From Hetaerina americana (lineage: Eukaryota; Arthropoda; Insecta; Odonata; Calopterygidae): a DNA stretch of 64,000 bases. The stretch spans positions 620,001 to 684,000 of the forward strand of contig JAKTNV010000078.1 of assembly GCA_022747635.1 (NCBI GenBank). Direction: 5' to 3'. Shown here piece after piece: positions 26,119 through 38,900 of the stretch (positions within the stretch are counted from its first letter, which is position 1; every line of letters starts with the position of its first letter). Made by a program: the position numbers and the translations under genes. The notes below the pieces were generated by a model. The model saw only the letters and a program-made list of their open reading frames with translations. It was not told the origin of the DNA and made no database searches.

Positions 26119-28819
26119 GTGAGTGCAACATCTTTCTCTTTTGTTACGTTATATTCACGATAGGCATGGTTTTTATCCTTTATTGGCCTTCGTCGTGTAA
26201 TTATTTCTTTGAAATATTTTCACAATACCATCATCATGTGTGGATCTATTTTTTGAAGCCATCAAATGACGAAACCTGATCAGATGTTACCTAAATAAAG
26301 AGTTTTAATCCATTTAACGGATAATCAATTTATTGTGTGAATTGTTTTGAGTGGGTCTCGTTTTTGCGGTGCATGTGAGGGGATGAGTTCTTTGCCAGAA
26401 GATGATGTCATGCAATGTATAAAACTTCAAACTTAATGATTGCAAGTGAGTTTGTCAATCTTAAAAATATTCATGACTAGTATTTCAGTGAATGCTATAA
26501 CCTGTCCTTACTACCATTAGTCATAGTTATAATTAGGTCTGATTTTAGTAGGTTTTGAAAGTTGGGTTTTTATTAAATATGCGGGACTATATTCAAGATA
26601 ATTCAATGCATAAATAACCGTAACTGATGGATATTTGTCGGTGGTGCTCCAATCTGCGACCATCGGGTTATCTGGACATCACCTTTCCCTCAGATATTAT
26701 AGTTATGATGACATTTTAGGGCCAACATTAGTCAAACTGATAAGTAACTCGTTACAGGAATGTTTAATGAATTCTCTAATGTTTCGAAACAGTGAGAGCA
26801 CAAAAAGTGTCTTTCTTAAGCATACGAACGCGCGTAAGTAAATGATTGTTAATGACATTTATTTAAATTCATATTATCTGTATTGTATTCCATGTATAAT
26901 TGGTAAAATCCTTAAATTATCCTTATTCCATTAGGTTCTTAAAGTGATGGATGATTTTAACAATTTCGGCATATCAAATCAGAATTCATATACTATTATA
27001 TAGTATGGTTGAGCATAAACTTGGAAGTTTCTAATTATATGTGTTCACTATAATAAATGACTATGCATGCAAGTAATTTTAAACAGTCATGTTTTGCAAA
27101 GGCTGCTAGTTTGATGTCATTATAGGATCCGAAGGGCAAATTCAAAATAAACTGAAAAAATAAAACGGCACTTTATTTCAGGGAATAGAAGTATTTGTTA
27201 TTTATTAATTCATTAATTGACAGTTAATTAGTTATAATTAGTATTCAAAGTAAAAATTGAAGTGCTAAAATAGAAATATGGAAAGTGGAATAGTGTAATC
27301 ATTAATTTTCATTTTTAAAAATGAGATGCATAAAATCTTTTTCAATCTTGCTCGTCAAATGAAATTTCGTTGATATCGGTAATATTCTCTCTTGAGATAC
27401 ATTGATCAGACGATAGCGACTTCATACTTCAGAGAGCAATTTTTACTTACTGTCAACCTGTGAATGGAAATGTTGAACATTCGGGATGACTTCTCTTTTT
27501 CTCCTCAAGCTTAACATAGTACTTTTCAAAGCAAATTTACTTAACTATGACCGTGAACTCTTTCACTCCAGCTGGCACCACGCTGCTATTCAAACCTTTT
27601 CTGCTATCAAAAATTGACAGTAACGTTCTTGCTTTCGACAGATAATTTAAAGGTGAGTTTAGACAAATACAGAAAGTTTGTCCATAAAGTGAAATCATTC
27701 CACGTATTTTTATTAAAAACGTGAATAATAAATGCTACATGAAAACCAATTACTCTAAGCATTAGTTACGTCAAATTACTGTAAATTTAATTAAGCTTAA
27801 GTCTCACGCAATCGCCAATGCCAGTAGTCCCTCTTGAAGACAATATTTTTAAGTCACTAAATAAATTTAGAAATGTTAATTTAGTGATCCAAAATACGCA
27901 TGAGTTTTTGTTATTAATAAAGGTGATTAATAAAGCTTTGAATAGAATAAGTGCCTACTTAGGGTTCCGTTCCATCTTTCTCTACCTCAATTTAGCGAAT
28001 GAAGAAGACTATTATTAAGAGCTTATATAATATCCGACATTAAAAAATAGCAATTGAATTCATTTTGTTTTTGACCATTTTTATAGTTTTTTTATAAAAT
28101 TTGCCTGGCCATTTGATCGTGAATATGCCAGGATATTAGCTTAATGAGATGTGATTTCGAATATGCAATTATTCTCGACCAATACTGTGAATAAGAAGTG
28201 ATATTCTGCTTTTGTCTTATCAAAATGTCCTCAGTAAGTATCAGTGTGTTGAGTTTGTACTGTTTATCAGTGAGTTTTGAAGCAATTGTTTGAAATTTCC
28301 ATAAGGAAAATAAACATTAGTTATAAAAACTACTTCTTAATAATCAGCTGAAAGGGCTTTGGATATCGGCCCATTTGAGCGTATTCTCGTTCTAATTTTT
28401 TCACTTAAATTGTATATTTTATGCAATTGTATTGTGACATTTTAAAGCTATGCATTGATCCTTTGAACTGCATATTAGAACGAGGCTCATCATATTTTAA
28501 TTATCCGAGTATCAACAGTCAAAGCATAAGTAGAAGCGGACCTTGGCGATGTAAAATATGGCATGGAAAAAAATTTTGATATTTAAAAGTGCTGATATTT
28601 AACAGAGAGCGGTAAAATCGAAAATTAAATTGGATTTATATTAATTCTGGAATATTTCTAAATTGAGTAGTGGCTTTATAGCTCTTTAATTAAATAAAAG
28701 AAAATCTTATTAATTAAATATTTTGAATATAAAATAGTGCGATAATGATTTGCACAGGTAGAACCAAATTATATTACACAAAAAATCCCTTACTTATTTG
28801 TGAAGAAAGTGATAAAAAT

Positions 28820-28824
<5 letters not shown>
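26119..28824. other. AT-rich DNA, candidate intron
   Basis: If the donor at 26119 is used with the acceptor at 33438, this is the start of a 7.3-kb intron. No other feature is visible. Frames such as 26635-26841 and 27818-28018 have AT-driven composition. Confidence 0.4.

Positions 28825-28865
<41 letters not shown>
28825..28865. repeat. (TA)n microsatellite
   Basis: About 41 bp of TA repeat. Confidence 0.95.
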
Positions 28866-28869
<4 letters not shown>

Positions 28870-29078
28870 TAAAATAATGTATAACACTTAGCACTAGTGG
28901 AAACAGACAAAAACACAGAAACACACAAAAAAAGACTTGCTAACTTTCGGTGATCGTAGCCACCTTCATCAAGGAAGAGAGGGATAGAACTCAAAGAGCT
29001 ATACAGTACTCCCGCCGGCACAGCTCTAGGGGTCATCGGAACGCACAAGCCCTTCCACCACATCATGGTTGTAGTCCG

Positions 29079-29080
<2 letters not shown>
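28870..29080 (-). repeat. Penelope-like element 3' fragment with hairpin motif (probable)
   Basis: On the minus strand, 28972 down to 28935 reads TTGATGAAGGTG, an 8-nt loop, then CACCGAAAG and TTAGCAAGTC. The GGTG/CACC arms pair, and the GATGA plus GAAA flanks recall the conserved hairpin near the ends of Penelope-like retroelements, some of which are hammerhead ribozymes. Here the core is imperfect: the C before UGAUGA is U, one extra A precedes stem II, and I see no convincing stem I. No GIY-YIG or reverse transcriptase frame is present, so this would be a terminal fragment only. Confidence 0.45.
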
Positions 29081-29081
<1 letters not shown>

Positions 29082-29154
<73 letters not shown>

Positions 29155-29160
29155 CATACA
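29082..29160. repeat. (TA)n microsatellite
   Basis: About 65 bp of TA followed by imperfect TATG/TACA units to 29160. Confidence 0.95.
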
Positions 29161-29174
29161 TGTATGTAAATAAT

Positions 29175-29672
29175 GGGGCAGTCAAATGATAACCAAACAC
29201 CCACTACAACCTGATCGTGCCATGGGTATACTGTTATGGACCGTGAGCTGTCACAATGCAATTCTCCTATCTCAGGAATGGCAGTATCGGTACGTAAAGA
29301 CAGTGTTGGCACCTTTTGGGCGCACTGTATGCTATGGCGGGTTAGGGTTTCATTTGAATGCTCCTGATGCACACATGTATATATTTTTTATCCCTTTAAA
29401 TGAGGGAATACAGTCTCGTTGGAGAAGAAAATTCATTCATGAGAAATCGTAGCTCTGCGGGGGGTTGGGAAAAAGCTTAAAACCGCCGCTGTTATTGATT
29501 GCCGCCTGCTTGAAAAGCAGGAGATGTTCTCTCCATGGGGTGAAAGAAAACGAACGTGGCTCCCTAGAGAGGACTCACTGACGTTATGAATGCAAACGCT
29601 GTTAAATCCGTGGAGGATAGAAAAAAACGCCCGAGGACACATATGAGACAAACCCCCTTATTTGACTGTCCA
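29175..29672. repeat. Possible DNA-transposon remnant with short inverted termini
   Basis: The left end reads GGGGCAGTCAAAT (29175-29187). The right end (29661-29672) reads ATTTGACTGTCC, the reverse complement of GGACAGTCAAAT, so 11 of 12 terminal bases match in inverted orientation about 500 bp apart. Such CAGTCAAAT-type ends occur in Tc1/mariner-like elements. The interior frames do not look like transposase, and no clean TA duplication is visible. Confidence 0.35.
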
Positions 29673-30760
29673 ATCCTGGAATGAGACCAGAGCAAATGAC
29701 ACTTTCAAATTTACTTTTAAAAATCCTACATTTTTGGTATTATTTATAGTCCGACCATAGTTCCGCCCCTCATTTGAATATTATAATTTTAAGAAATTTC
29801 GAAGCGTAATTTCCGCGTGTGCTACCTTTCGATTCCCAAATTTATTTCTGCTCTCATATAAATGACCTCCGTACGTACCACTTAAGTACGGTAATGGAAA
29901 TGATTGTCGTGTTACGAATACATCATTCATCATCGACTGGATTTATCCACGTGGACCTGTAACAATAGGTCTCGGTCTTTCAGATAGCCCCTTTCAATGG
30001 AGCATGCATTTCCGTTCTGGAACTCTTTTTTGGTGCCTTTTGATGGGTCCATTGTTTCTCACCCAACTACTATCACGTGACCCGAATGCGGTACAAAGGC
30101 GTTTTTCTGAGGCTAGCCATCTCCATCCCCGTTCTCACATCCCCGCCTTTAAAGGGAAACCAAACACAGACCAAGATAAGCAGAAGATGGGGGGCCTCCA
30201 TTAAGCCCCCTCTGCATTGAGTCCTAATCCGCGTTGGCCGCACTAATATCCGGAGTGTGGGGATTGCAGGCACAACACTTGGGGTCGATATCATGTGCCG
30301 ATCACCTTGACTCTAGCCGTAGCCCTTGCCGTCAATAAGAAGACGCCGGAGGAATGATCTGTGGGAATGGATGGCCATTAGACACCGCGTGGGATTCGCG
30401 TTGATCCGCCACCAAGCATTGCTGAGAGGAGAGGGGGAAACGCGACACTCGCTATTCCACGAGGGTGCGAGAGCAACCAGCATACAAACGAACACGTGAT
30501 CACGTGCGTCGGCGTGAATCGGCTTGTACGAGACCCTTACCAGCGCTAATGCTCCATTCTGTGTTCTACACCAAGGCCTCCGTCACGGAATACAGCTGTT
30601 TATAATGGACGCTTGTGTGTTTGCGTCTCGTGTTTATTGTTGGCGTGACGCATTGAGAAATACTGTCCTTCCGTTACAGAAATTGGTGGCTTATTTCTTC
30701 CGGGCTCGTGTGCACGTACGTTTAGCAGAGATTGAGGGAATATATGTCTAATAATTCAGA
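29673..30760. other. Unresolved GC-richer segment
   Basis: About 29940-30740 is closer to 50% GC than its flanks, with short frames on both strands (66, 73, 60 and 75 codons) and no recognised motif. Sharp composition edges suggest an old inserted sequence, but I could not find terminal repeats. Confidence 0.3.
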
Positions 30761-33438
30761 CGATTTTTCGGCGCTCTCTTATTACACTTTGAATAATATT
30801 TTAAAAGTAAAATGTTGAACAGCACTCTACATGCAAAATATATACTTGATGAAATATGGAGGAATAATTATTTAGTAGCATAAATTTGGCTCCATTTTGT
30901 GGAATACTGGTTTGTAGCATTGAAAAACACTCCATTACGATTAAGCATGATGCCACAAACTTCTAGTCGTAAGTCTCATCTTTTTCTCCTAATTACTTTT
31001 TAAGTCAAATATTGATAAGTCACCACCAATTAGATATAATTTCTGCAAGGTGCATACTATCATATTTTGACCCATAATCAAAGAGCTATAATAAAGTTAT
31101 TTAAACCCATTTTACAGGCATATTTTCAGTGGAACTTTCGTTGGTTTTTCACCTAGTTAGGATCTAAGCCTGCCGACTTTTTGATGATACCATCGAAACC
31201 TCTGCAGATAAGTTAGTAATGATTAATATCTCAGGGCATCAACGTTAGCTATTGCTATTTTTATTAACTTAACCTTTCAACGAATTAATTCAATTTGAAT
31301 AAACTTGTTTTTTATATCTATTCAAGACAGTAACCTTCAGTTGATGAATATTTGGATCGAATTACGTAAAATCTAAGAAAAATGATGAACTATGTTACGT
31401 ACGCTTAGATGGTATTTTTTTATTAGAATTTATTGGATGGTACTCATCACTAACCCTGCCCACAAGATATGCACCTAATCCTCAATTTTTTATCCAGCTT
31501 ATCTCGATTGATCTCCATTAGCCATTATGTACTATTATTTGCAATGAATTGCTATTTTTGACTCAAAATCGAACTTTTTGCTTTCGTACCTTCCTTAACA
31601 AATGCTTCAATTATTATTCCCCCTTATTTGATATATATTACTTTCTTGCATTTTGTCTTTATTTTATAATTGAATTGAACCATAACTTCTTTGAGAGACG
31701 TTTTCCCAAGGTATAAATCTACTGCTACGATATACGCATCGTGCCTGAAATTTATTAAGTACACTTCTGCATAATACCAATTTTTCTTTAAAAGTATTTT
31801 ACATTGGTAATTAATTTAACTATACATAGGTTCTTCGCTTAATTAGTACTTTTTTGGTGAAAACGTATGTATCGTAATACAGGAAACTTTTATCCCACAT
31901 TGTCCTCTCTGCTACTTCAGAGCCTATAGTTCTATATATATTCAATATTTTCGTCGTCAGTATCTCCCATTTAGCTTTCTTGAATGCCTGGTTTCATAAA
32001 TGACCGACATTTCTCGGGAATTTATGGAAAAAAATATTCGCGGGCATTATTTAAAATAATTGTTTTTATTATATTTGTCGAGAGAGCAACAAGGAGAATG
32101 GTGTAGTCAGCGCTATTTCATTGAGACCAAAATATACTGAGACCTATGAAAACTATAACCATGTTTCACATGCATGACTAGCAGAAAAACATATAGGAAA
32201 ACTGGATTTTATTCATCTCCATTAATTTAAAGTCTCCGTGTATGTCATGATAGAATATATATGTCCCTTAGGTTATAAATATTTTCTATTTCCCTCAATG
32301 AAAGAGAAACTCTAAACCCAAGTATGCAACATATTCCAATTATGGAACTATGGTGAAGTTCAGTTTGAAGACGATGGTGAAAGCATTCTTAGTTAAACTG
32401 TTCTCATTGGCGGAGAACAAAATGAAGTTTTATGTCTAATCTTATTCTACTGTATGTAATCGGAAAAATCCAGCTTAATAGAGCCCTACGACTATTGGCC
32501 GTTCATGTTTTCTTCCCAGTGGTTCTCTAATTAGGCTAACTCGCAGTTACGAATTAATATAATATCACCGCTTTACAAATTTCGATGCTGGAATAAAATT
32601 ATTAAATCTGAAAAATTTCTCCCAGCAATAGGTAATATGTTGAACTCATTCCTTATTCATTGATGAAATTCAAAATTAGATTTACTTTTTAATTTCAGAA
32701 ATTAGTTCCTTATCAGCTTATTTCTGAACCCATCTCTTTCTCGGTCTACTAATGTTTCACTTTCGTCTTAATATATACTTAAGACCTGCTATTAGTAGTC
32801 TGATTTCTCTTAACATACAATTTTAATGTACGCACCAATTTGGTGCTTGCTTTTGCTCACTGATGCTTCCTTTGCTTGCCGGTCCTTACTTTTGCTTCCT
32901 TTGATATATCATTGTATGACTTTATTCTTTCTTATATCTTAATTTATTTTTTCTCTCTGAATTGACATCCTTGGACGCATTTCAGAAATTATATTTGGCA
33001 GCGTGAACTTTATTCACTTCTTTTTATCTGAAAGTGCATGGTTTGCTTCCAGAATATTAGGACTGTTGATTTCTACAATTTCATTCTGTCCTGCTTTTTT
33101 TCTCAGGGGTTTCGCTTTGTTTTTTTATGAAGGATAGACTCGAATATTTTATCGTTAATGATCAATTATATATATGCGGATGTTTATGGATTCCTAAGTG
33201 AACAGAGTTTGTAAAAAAACATTTGATGGATCTCATCATCACCCACGGAAACACTTGATACAATTTATTTATAAAAAGGGTCCCACCATCTCCCTCACTA
33301 CTTGAGATTTCATTTCCCAAAATTCTATGGATATTAAAAAGCTCAGAATTGGCAGCAGCCCCGGATATTTCTTCACCACTGGAAGCTTTCCTGAGAGATG
33401 TACTCTAATAAGTACGGCTTGTCCATTTATTTCCGCAG
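30761..33438. other. AT-rich DNA, candidate intron end
   Basis: No coding or repeat signal until the splice acceptor at 33431-33438 (TTCCGCAG preceded by a T-rich tract). Confidence 0.45.
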
Positions 33439-33712
33439 GCGGTCCCTCCCCGCCTTACCCCTTCGAGGCTGGTTGCCCTCCGCGCCATACTGAACAGCCA
33501 TGAAGCTCAGCGTGTCCGCCTACCAGGCTGGCTCGTCCTCGGCACAGAAGATCCTCAGCCAAGCGTCTCACACGCACCACGTGGTGCCGCAGCACTTGCA
33601 TCACGGACCCCTGCACGGCGTCGTCGCCAACTACGGCTCCACTTCCTCGACGCCGGCTCCCCCGCTCATCATTCCACGAGTCCAAGCGGCCCGCCTCATC
33701 CCAGCAGTAATG
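33439..33712 (+). other. Candidate exon (UTR plus first coding segment)
   Basis: The acceptor TTTATTTCCGCAG ends at 33438, and the donor ATG/GTGAGTGTG begins at 33713. The 274-bp interval is GC-rich with sharply AT-rich introns on both sides. An in-frame stop at 33491-33493 precedes the ATG, consistent with 5' UTR at the front of the exon. Confidence 0.6.
33500..33712 (+). CDS. First coding exon of an unrecognised gene, His/Ser/Pro-rich N-terminus
   Basis: The ATG at 33500 sits in a good animal start context (ACAGCC before it) and opens 71 codons ending exactly on a codon boundary at the donor. Third positions are strongly G/C, which favours this frame as the coding one. The product has no signal peptide and no known domain. 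It has SSS and STSSTPAPP stretches and a His-rich run (HTHHVVPQHLHHGPLHG), the sort of low-complexity start common in transcription factors and other regulators. The function is not identified. A second plus-strand frame is also open through the whole exon, so frame choice is not certain. The downstream exons are not visible here. Confidence 0.5.
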
Positions 33713-35631
33713 GTGAGTGTGAAATGCATCCGATCCGAGATCCCGGAATAATAAGCGATGGGTTGACCGTTTCCGAGGGAATTATCCGCGCGAACACGTA
33801 CGATCCGCTCATGCGTGGGATAGGGTTACCCGCTCATGTACACGAGACTTCCCCATATGAGCGAGGGAATCCATATTTCAAGTATGTGAGAATCGAGCGT
33901 TGAAACAACGGACGGAGTTGGATTCAACAGTTTACCACGGAGGTAAACCACATACTTCAACGCAGTGACTGAATATAGTTGGGTTTTTTATTTCGGTTAA
34001 ATACAGTTACGTCGGTTTCAATGTGGAATATGATTGCAGTAATTCAGTCATTTCGACGTAAGTTTTTCTTCTGAAATTTCCTAGTGCATAGCGTACCTAC
34101 GCGCGTCAATGAAGGCTAAATTTTTTGTATTGTTTACAGATGTTACTCCAATTGCTCCAGGTTCATTAACATGAAAATTCAACCGAGATTCATGCCCTGC
34201 ACAAAATATATGATCAACTAGAGACTCATTGTAATTTGCGTCTCCCGCTAGGATATTTAATGACTCTAATATATATAAGTCTCAGCATACACTGAAATAT
34301 TATATTTTCATGATATTATTTCCCAATTAATATGAATAGATTACATTAATTTGAATAAGCCTCTTCCTTAATAGTACATTACATGATTTTGTTAATGTGA
34401 AAGAATTAATGATTGAATTTCGTTTTGCGGAGGATAGCAAAAATATTTTTGCATCGGCTTTAGTTGTACAGTGATTTCTGACATTAATGTTTATTATCTA
34501 TATAGAAGATAGAAAGTAAGTGCGAGGAATATTGTTATTCGTCGAGAATATTATTATTATTTTAGTCAGCATTAGTTATTCGTTCTTTTTTATTTGATTC
34601 ACTTAACGACAATAAATTAACATTTTCATCAACATATTCCAACTTTTACATAAAATCCTACCGAAAAGTATTAATATTTCATTATCTACGCGCCTGTATT
34701 TATTTTTAAAATTCGCTTAATTCTCTGAATAATATAATCTTGACAAAAACCAACGTGAATTAGTGGCTTGTACTGAATTCATTCTTATAATCGATTCCGA
34801 GTAAAGGGAAAAAACGTTAACACCGTTTAGATGTTCAAGGTAAAATAGCGTCTCTTATACTTCCATCCGGCACACACATCATTATTATGAGAAATTATTG
34901 ATGTCTGATTCAAGTGAGAGAATTATCTTCTCATAAAGTCTTACAATTCAAAAATGTATTTCATCTTCATACTCGAAATATTAATCGGCTAACCATCGTT
35001 TTCAAGCTCTTTCAAACAGAAACATGGGAACATAATATATGATAGCAAAATTAAATATTGTGTAATATATAAGGAGATTTTAATAATTTAAAACCGATTG
35101 GGGAACCGAGTTTATGGTGTGAGCAATTGGGCCAGTTATCATGGAATTAAGTAATGCTACAGCTATTTCTATGAGATATTATTACTTTTCAAATGACTGA
35201 GCATTGCTGAAATGGTAGAAGGATCTCATTAAGAGAGTACGTTAATGGAAGTACTGAAAACCAAATGATTAATAATAAATGGATATGAAACGAAGTTTTG
35301 TGCATTTATATTTTGAAAAGAAAGCAATCGATACCGAAAATCTTCTTCGGAACTGGAATTGCTCCAAATTCAATTCTAAAATTCATTTCTAATTTTGAAT
35401 TATCTAAGACTCGTTGAAAATTTAAATTGTGCTTGTGATGCTATGGATCCTAGTTTTGTACTGGACAGTTTTCAATAAGGTGTTACAGTGTTACTGAATA
35501 ATATTAGATGCAAATTCTAACAATTTAAGATTCAATGACAACTTTTGATTTGAATTTTCTCTTAAATTTATATTGCAGCTAAAATGTACAGCTCACTCAT
35601 CCAGGTCAATTCGTTTACATAAACACGACAT
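33713..35631. other. AT-rich DNA, candidate intron
   Basis: Follows the donor at 33713. The first about 250 bp are GC-richer, then AT-rich and featureless. Confidence 0.4.
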
Positions 35632-35931
35632 TCACGATCCACGACGAAAACCATCTCTTTCCGTTAAAACTTGTGTGCCGCCGTGTACTCGTTGCCAAGC
35701 ATGGTAAAAAAAGCCTTCGTGGAAACGTTCGTTCTCGAAACTCCGGATATATTTTTTCTGGAAAGAATTTGTTTGCTCTACTAAAAACCTCATTCCTGGT
35801 GAAATGTTTTTGAATCCCTGCTCCACGACATGGACCATTTCATGCATTCCCACTTCCTCAAACACGCATTCCTTTGGCACCCACGTACCTTTTTCTCCCA
35901 CTTGAATCCATCTTGTCCCTCCCTGTATTTC
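35632..35931 (-). pseudogene. Astacin-type metalloprotease fragment, internally deleted
   Basis: The minus-strand frame reads, in order, GGTRWIQVGEKG, a Cys in KECVFEEVG, HEMVH, then KNISPGM and EQTNSF. In astacins (zinc peptidase family M12A) the GG-Q-VSLG strand, a conserved Cys, the HExxH zinc helix and the W-NI-PG...TN-F segment occur in this order. The roughly 20 residues that normally link HExxH to W-NI, with the third zinc His and HExxRxDR, are missing: HEMVHVV runs directly into EQGFKNIS. The frame is closed by stops on both sides, and the later part (FYHAWQ...) aligns poorly. I read it as a decayed, internally deleted copy. It lies antisense within the putative intron of the plus-strand gene. 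Confidence 0.5.
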
Positions 35932-38900
35932 TCAACAAGGTGCCTTATATTTTCCCCTACACATTACCTTGTTGTCGACTTTACTTGAAATCACTCTTCT
36001 CTGACTGATGCAGGAGGCGCCTGATCATAAGGAAGTACTGGTTAGTTCCAGAGTTTTGCGAAATAATGACAATTTTAGCTCGGTTTAATTTTGATGTTCA
36101 CGGAAATCCGGTGAATTCAGGAATTGCAGTATTTTTATTGAGTATAGGAATATAAGAGATTACAACAAATAAATATCCGGAATATATTGGGTTTAAGGCA
36201 ATACTTTTGAAATCTTAATTACTTTAAATAAATATCTGACACTCGGAATGTATTGATTTGTCTATCATATATTATCTTTGAAACAATAAGGGAAAATATA
36301 TAAGGGTGATAAATGATCCATCCCGATTACTTTGGAAGCGATTGGCGCTAATTGTGTCGGGGTGGAAAATTTTCTTGTACAAATTCGGTATAAATTATAA
36401 ATTATGATGTTAAGTTTAATTATATACTAGATTTGTTTTCAGAAAACGAAAAATGGGCTGCATAAAGATAAGGCTTTACTAAGGTGCACTTTTCGGTTTT
36501 CATCTGATATGGAAATCATGCTTTGACAAGGAAATATTTTTTGGAATGTAATTGGATCATCCGATTTACGGTACGAGAAGTAGCTTTCGAAATAGTTTTT
36601 GAAAATTAGGTGGACTTGACTATGAATAGCGTGTCTCAATGCATAACGAAACCAAAGCATTTAATGAGGAGACTAAAGGGGGTATCAAGCCTTAATTCGG
36701 GTTAAATGAGATAATTCAGGTATTAGACTCAATGGGACTATACTCTCATTGTTCGCAGTTGAAGCGGTAAATGGATTGTCAAAGGATGGCAGGAATGCCG
36801 TGACCCCAGATTATTCCATTGAAAGTTAGAGGCTAAGCATTTGATTTTCATAAATTATACTATGGTATAATCTATATAAATACAATACTTGGAGCCCAAA
36901 GTACTTTTTTTACTACTGGGAAGAAACTTTTATTACTATTCATTTAGCAGGAATTCAAATTCAGCAAGGTGTTAGTATTTGTGAAAACATATTAAATAAC
37001 GCTTCAAACCAGGCAAGATACCTTGACTACATATTCGTAAGACATTATTATGTTTGATCTTTTAAGAGTTATTCAGCTTTTTAACGTACCTATCCTTTTA
37101 AAGTTTTGTATTCTAATGTTACCTTTTCTAATTCAACTTCTCTAATTTGTGATATTTTTATAATTTTTTGTTATAATTTCAATACAGTTTTGCGATGGTG
37201 ATATTGATTTCTAATATTTCAATGGAATCGTCTGCGATCTTTCAAAAAAAGTTTGTCAAAAATATAATCGCTCTTCGTTGTAAACTTTATATAATTTAGC
37301 TATGCAAACCACATCATTGGAATTCCAAAGGCAGTAAGAATTAATATTGGCCTGCCAATTATTACATTACTACGACCTTTATTCTTATTTTAAAAAAAAT
37401 ATCGGGATTGTTTCGATTCTTACTCTCTATCACTTTGCCACATCTTCCACAAGCCTGTACCTTTTTCATTCATCAAAATTTTATCTCCCGCCACTAGTTT
37501 TTCTTAATTTATATCGTAATTCACTGCAGTCGTCATCTTCAACTTTAGTATTTGGATCATGTTCATCCCTCAAAATAATACTACGCTATTCATTCATGGC
37601 CATTCGTATTGCCCTGAATGTCTGTTTCGTATGCCGTCAGTCTTTTGGATTATCGTAAAAATGCTCGCCTTAGGCTACCTTTTCGTGCCTGCAGCAACGC
37701 CATACGGAAATGGAAAATAGCGACGGTCCCTGTGCTGTGTATTTTGACATGAGGTTAACAAATGACAGCGAACGTCGGATTTCGATCCCCGCCGAAAATT
37801 CGGTGCCGCAGGAATTGAAAAATAGGTGCTGCAGTCTGCTTACTGATTGGCTGCATCCTCTGCGGTGCTGTAAAAATGGATGCATGAAAACGCAGCTTTA
37901 TAGCTTCATTTTGAAGTCCACTAACGTATTATAAGGGTTTGCTGACGATGCATTTTTCCTTTATTTTGTTTATTTGAATCTAATAGCGGTTATCGTTCAA
38001 GAAATAATCTGGTGCGTTTCTCGATTTGGCCTAAAATAAAATTTGAGGCTTTGAAGGATTAAAAAAATATTTTTTTTCAATTCTTAATATAACGTCATCA
38101 CTTTGATACGTTCAAATTATATCATACGCCTATAATTTTAAGAACAATTAACGTTGAATTCCTGATTATAATGCTATTTTCTTAATACTGTGCCCACACA
38201 ATTTATGTCGAGTATAATATTTAGAGCAGTTTATCTGCCTAAGTTTATGATTATAATTCAGTTGTTGGTGGTAATTATGATACTTGGAGATTTTGTTTTT
38301 ATAAAAAATATAAGGTATTTGTCAATGGATTTATATAAAACTATGGCTAATTATGAAGATGAAAAATATTTGAACTCTTAATTGAAATTCCAAACAATCT
38401 GGGAACACTGCAGCTATCACAGTGCACGTATTTTAATTATGCTCCATCTGAAATGTAATATTAAATGCAAAAATACGAGTAAACCTTTTAATGAAGAATT
38501 AATTGGAATTTTTGAACGTGCTGCCACTCCGTACAGATTCCTTAAGGACGATTTCCACTCTTGTAGGATGGTTAAAATAAAGCAAACATTATTAAAACCA
38601 CTAGCGACAAACAACCCCATAAATGCGTGTTGAGAAATTTGAATTTTTTTTAAACTGTAAAACTTTTCATCAGAATTTTATAATATTTTTACACCAGAAT
38701 TTATCAGCTGAATATCAACATGTCTCCATGAATCACAAAAAAATTCCACTATTGATCCGAGAACTAGATTCCCAGTCCTAATGGCTATGCCTACGTGCAT
38801 ACGTGGCTGGAGAGATTGCCGCTTATATCAAAGTAAAAAGGTGAGCCTGTCGCCAGTTTCCGTGAATTTCTGGGATGAATCCTTGTGTAGGACTTTCTCC

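Noticed and set aside
28935..28972. Functional hammerhead ribozyme
   Set aside because: The conserved C before UGAUGA is replaced, an extra A precedes stem II and no stem I was found, so I report only a hammerhead-like or Penelope-like hairpin.
28794..29372. 192-codon minus-strand frame spanning two TA arrays
   Set aside because: Most of its length is Tyr-Ile repeats from TA dinucleotides. The interesting part is the noncoding hairpin between the arrays.
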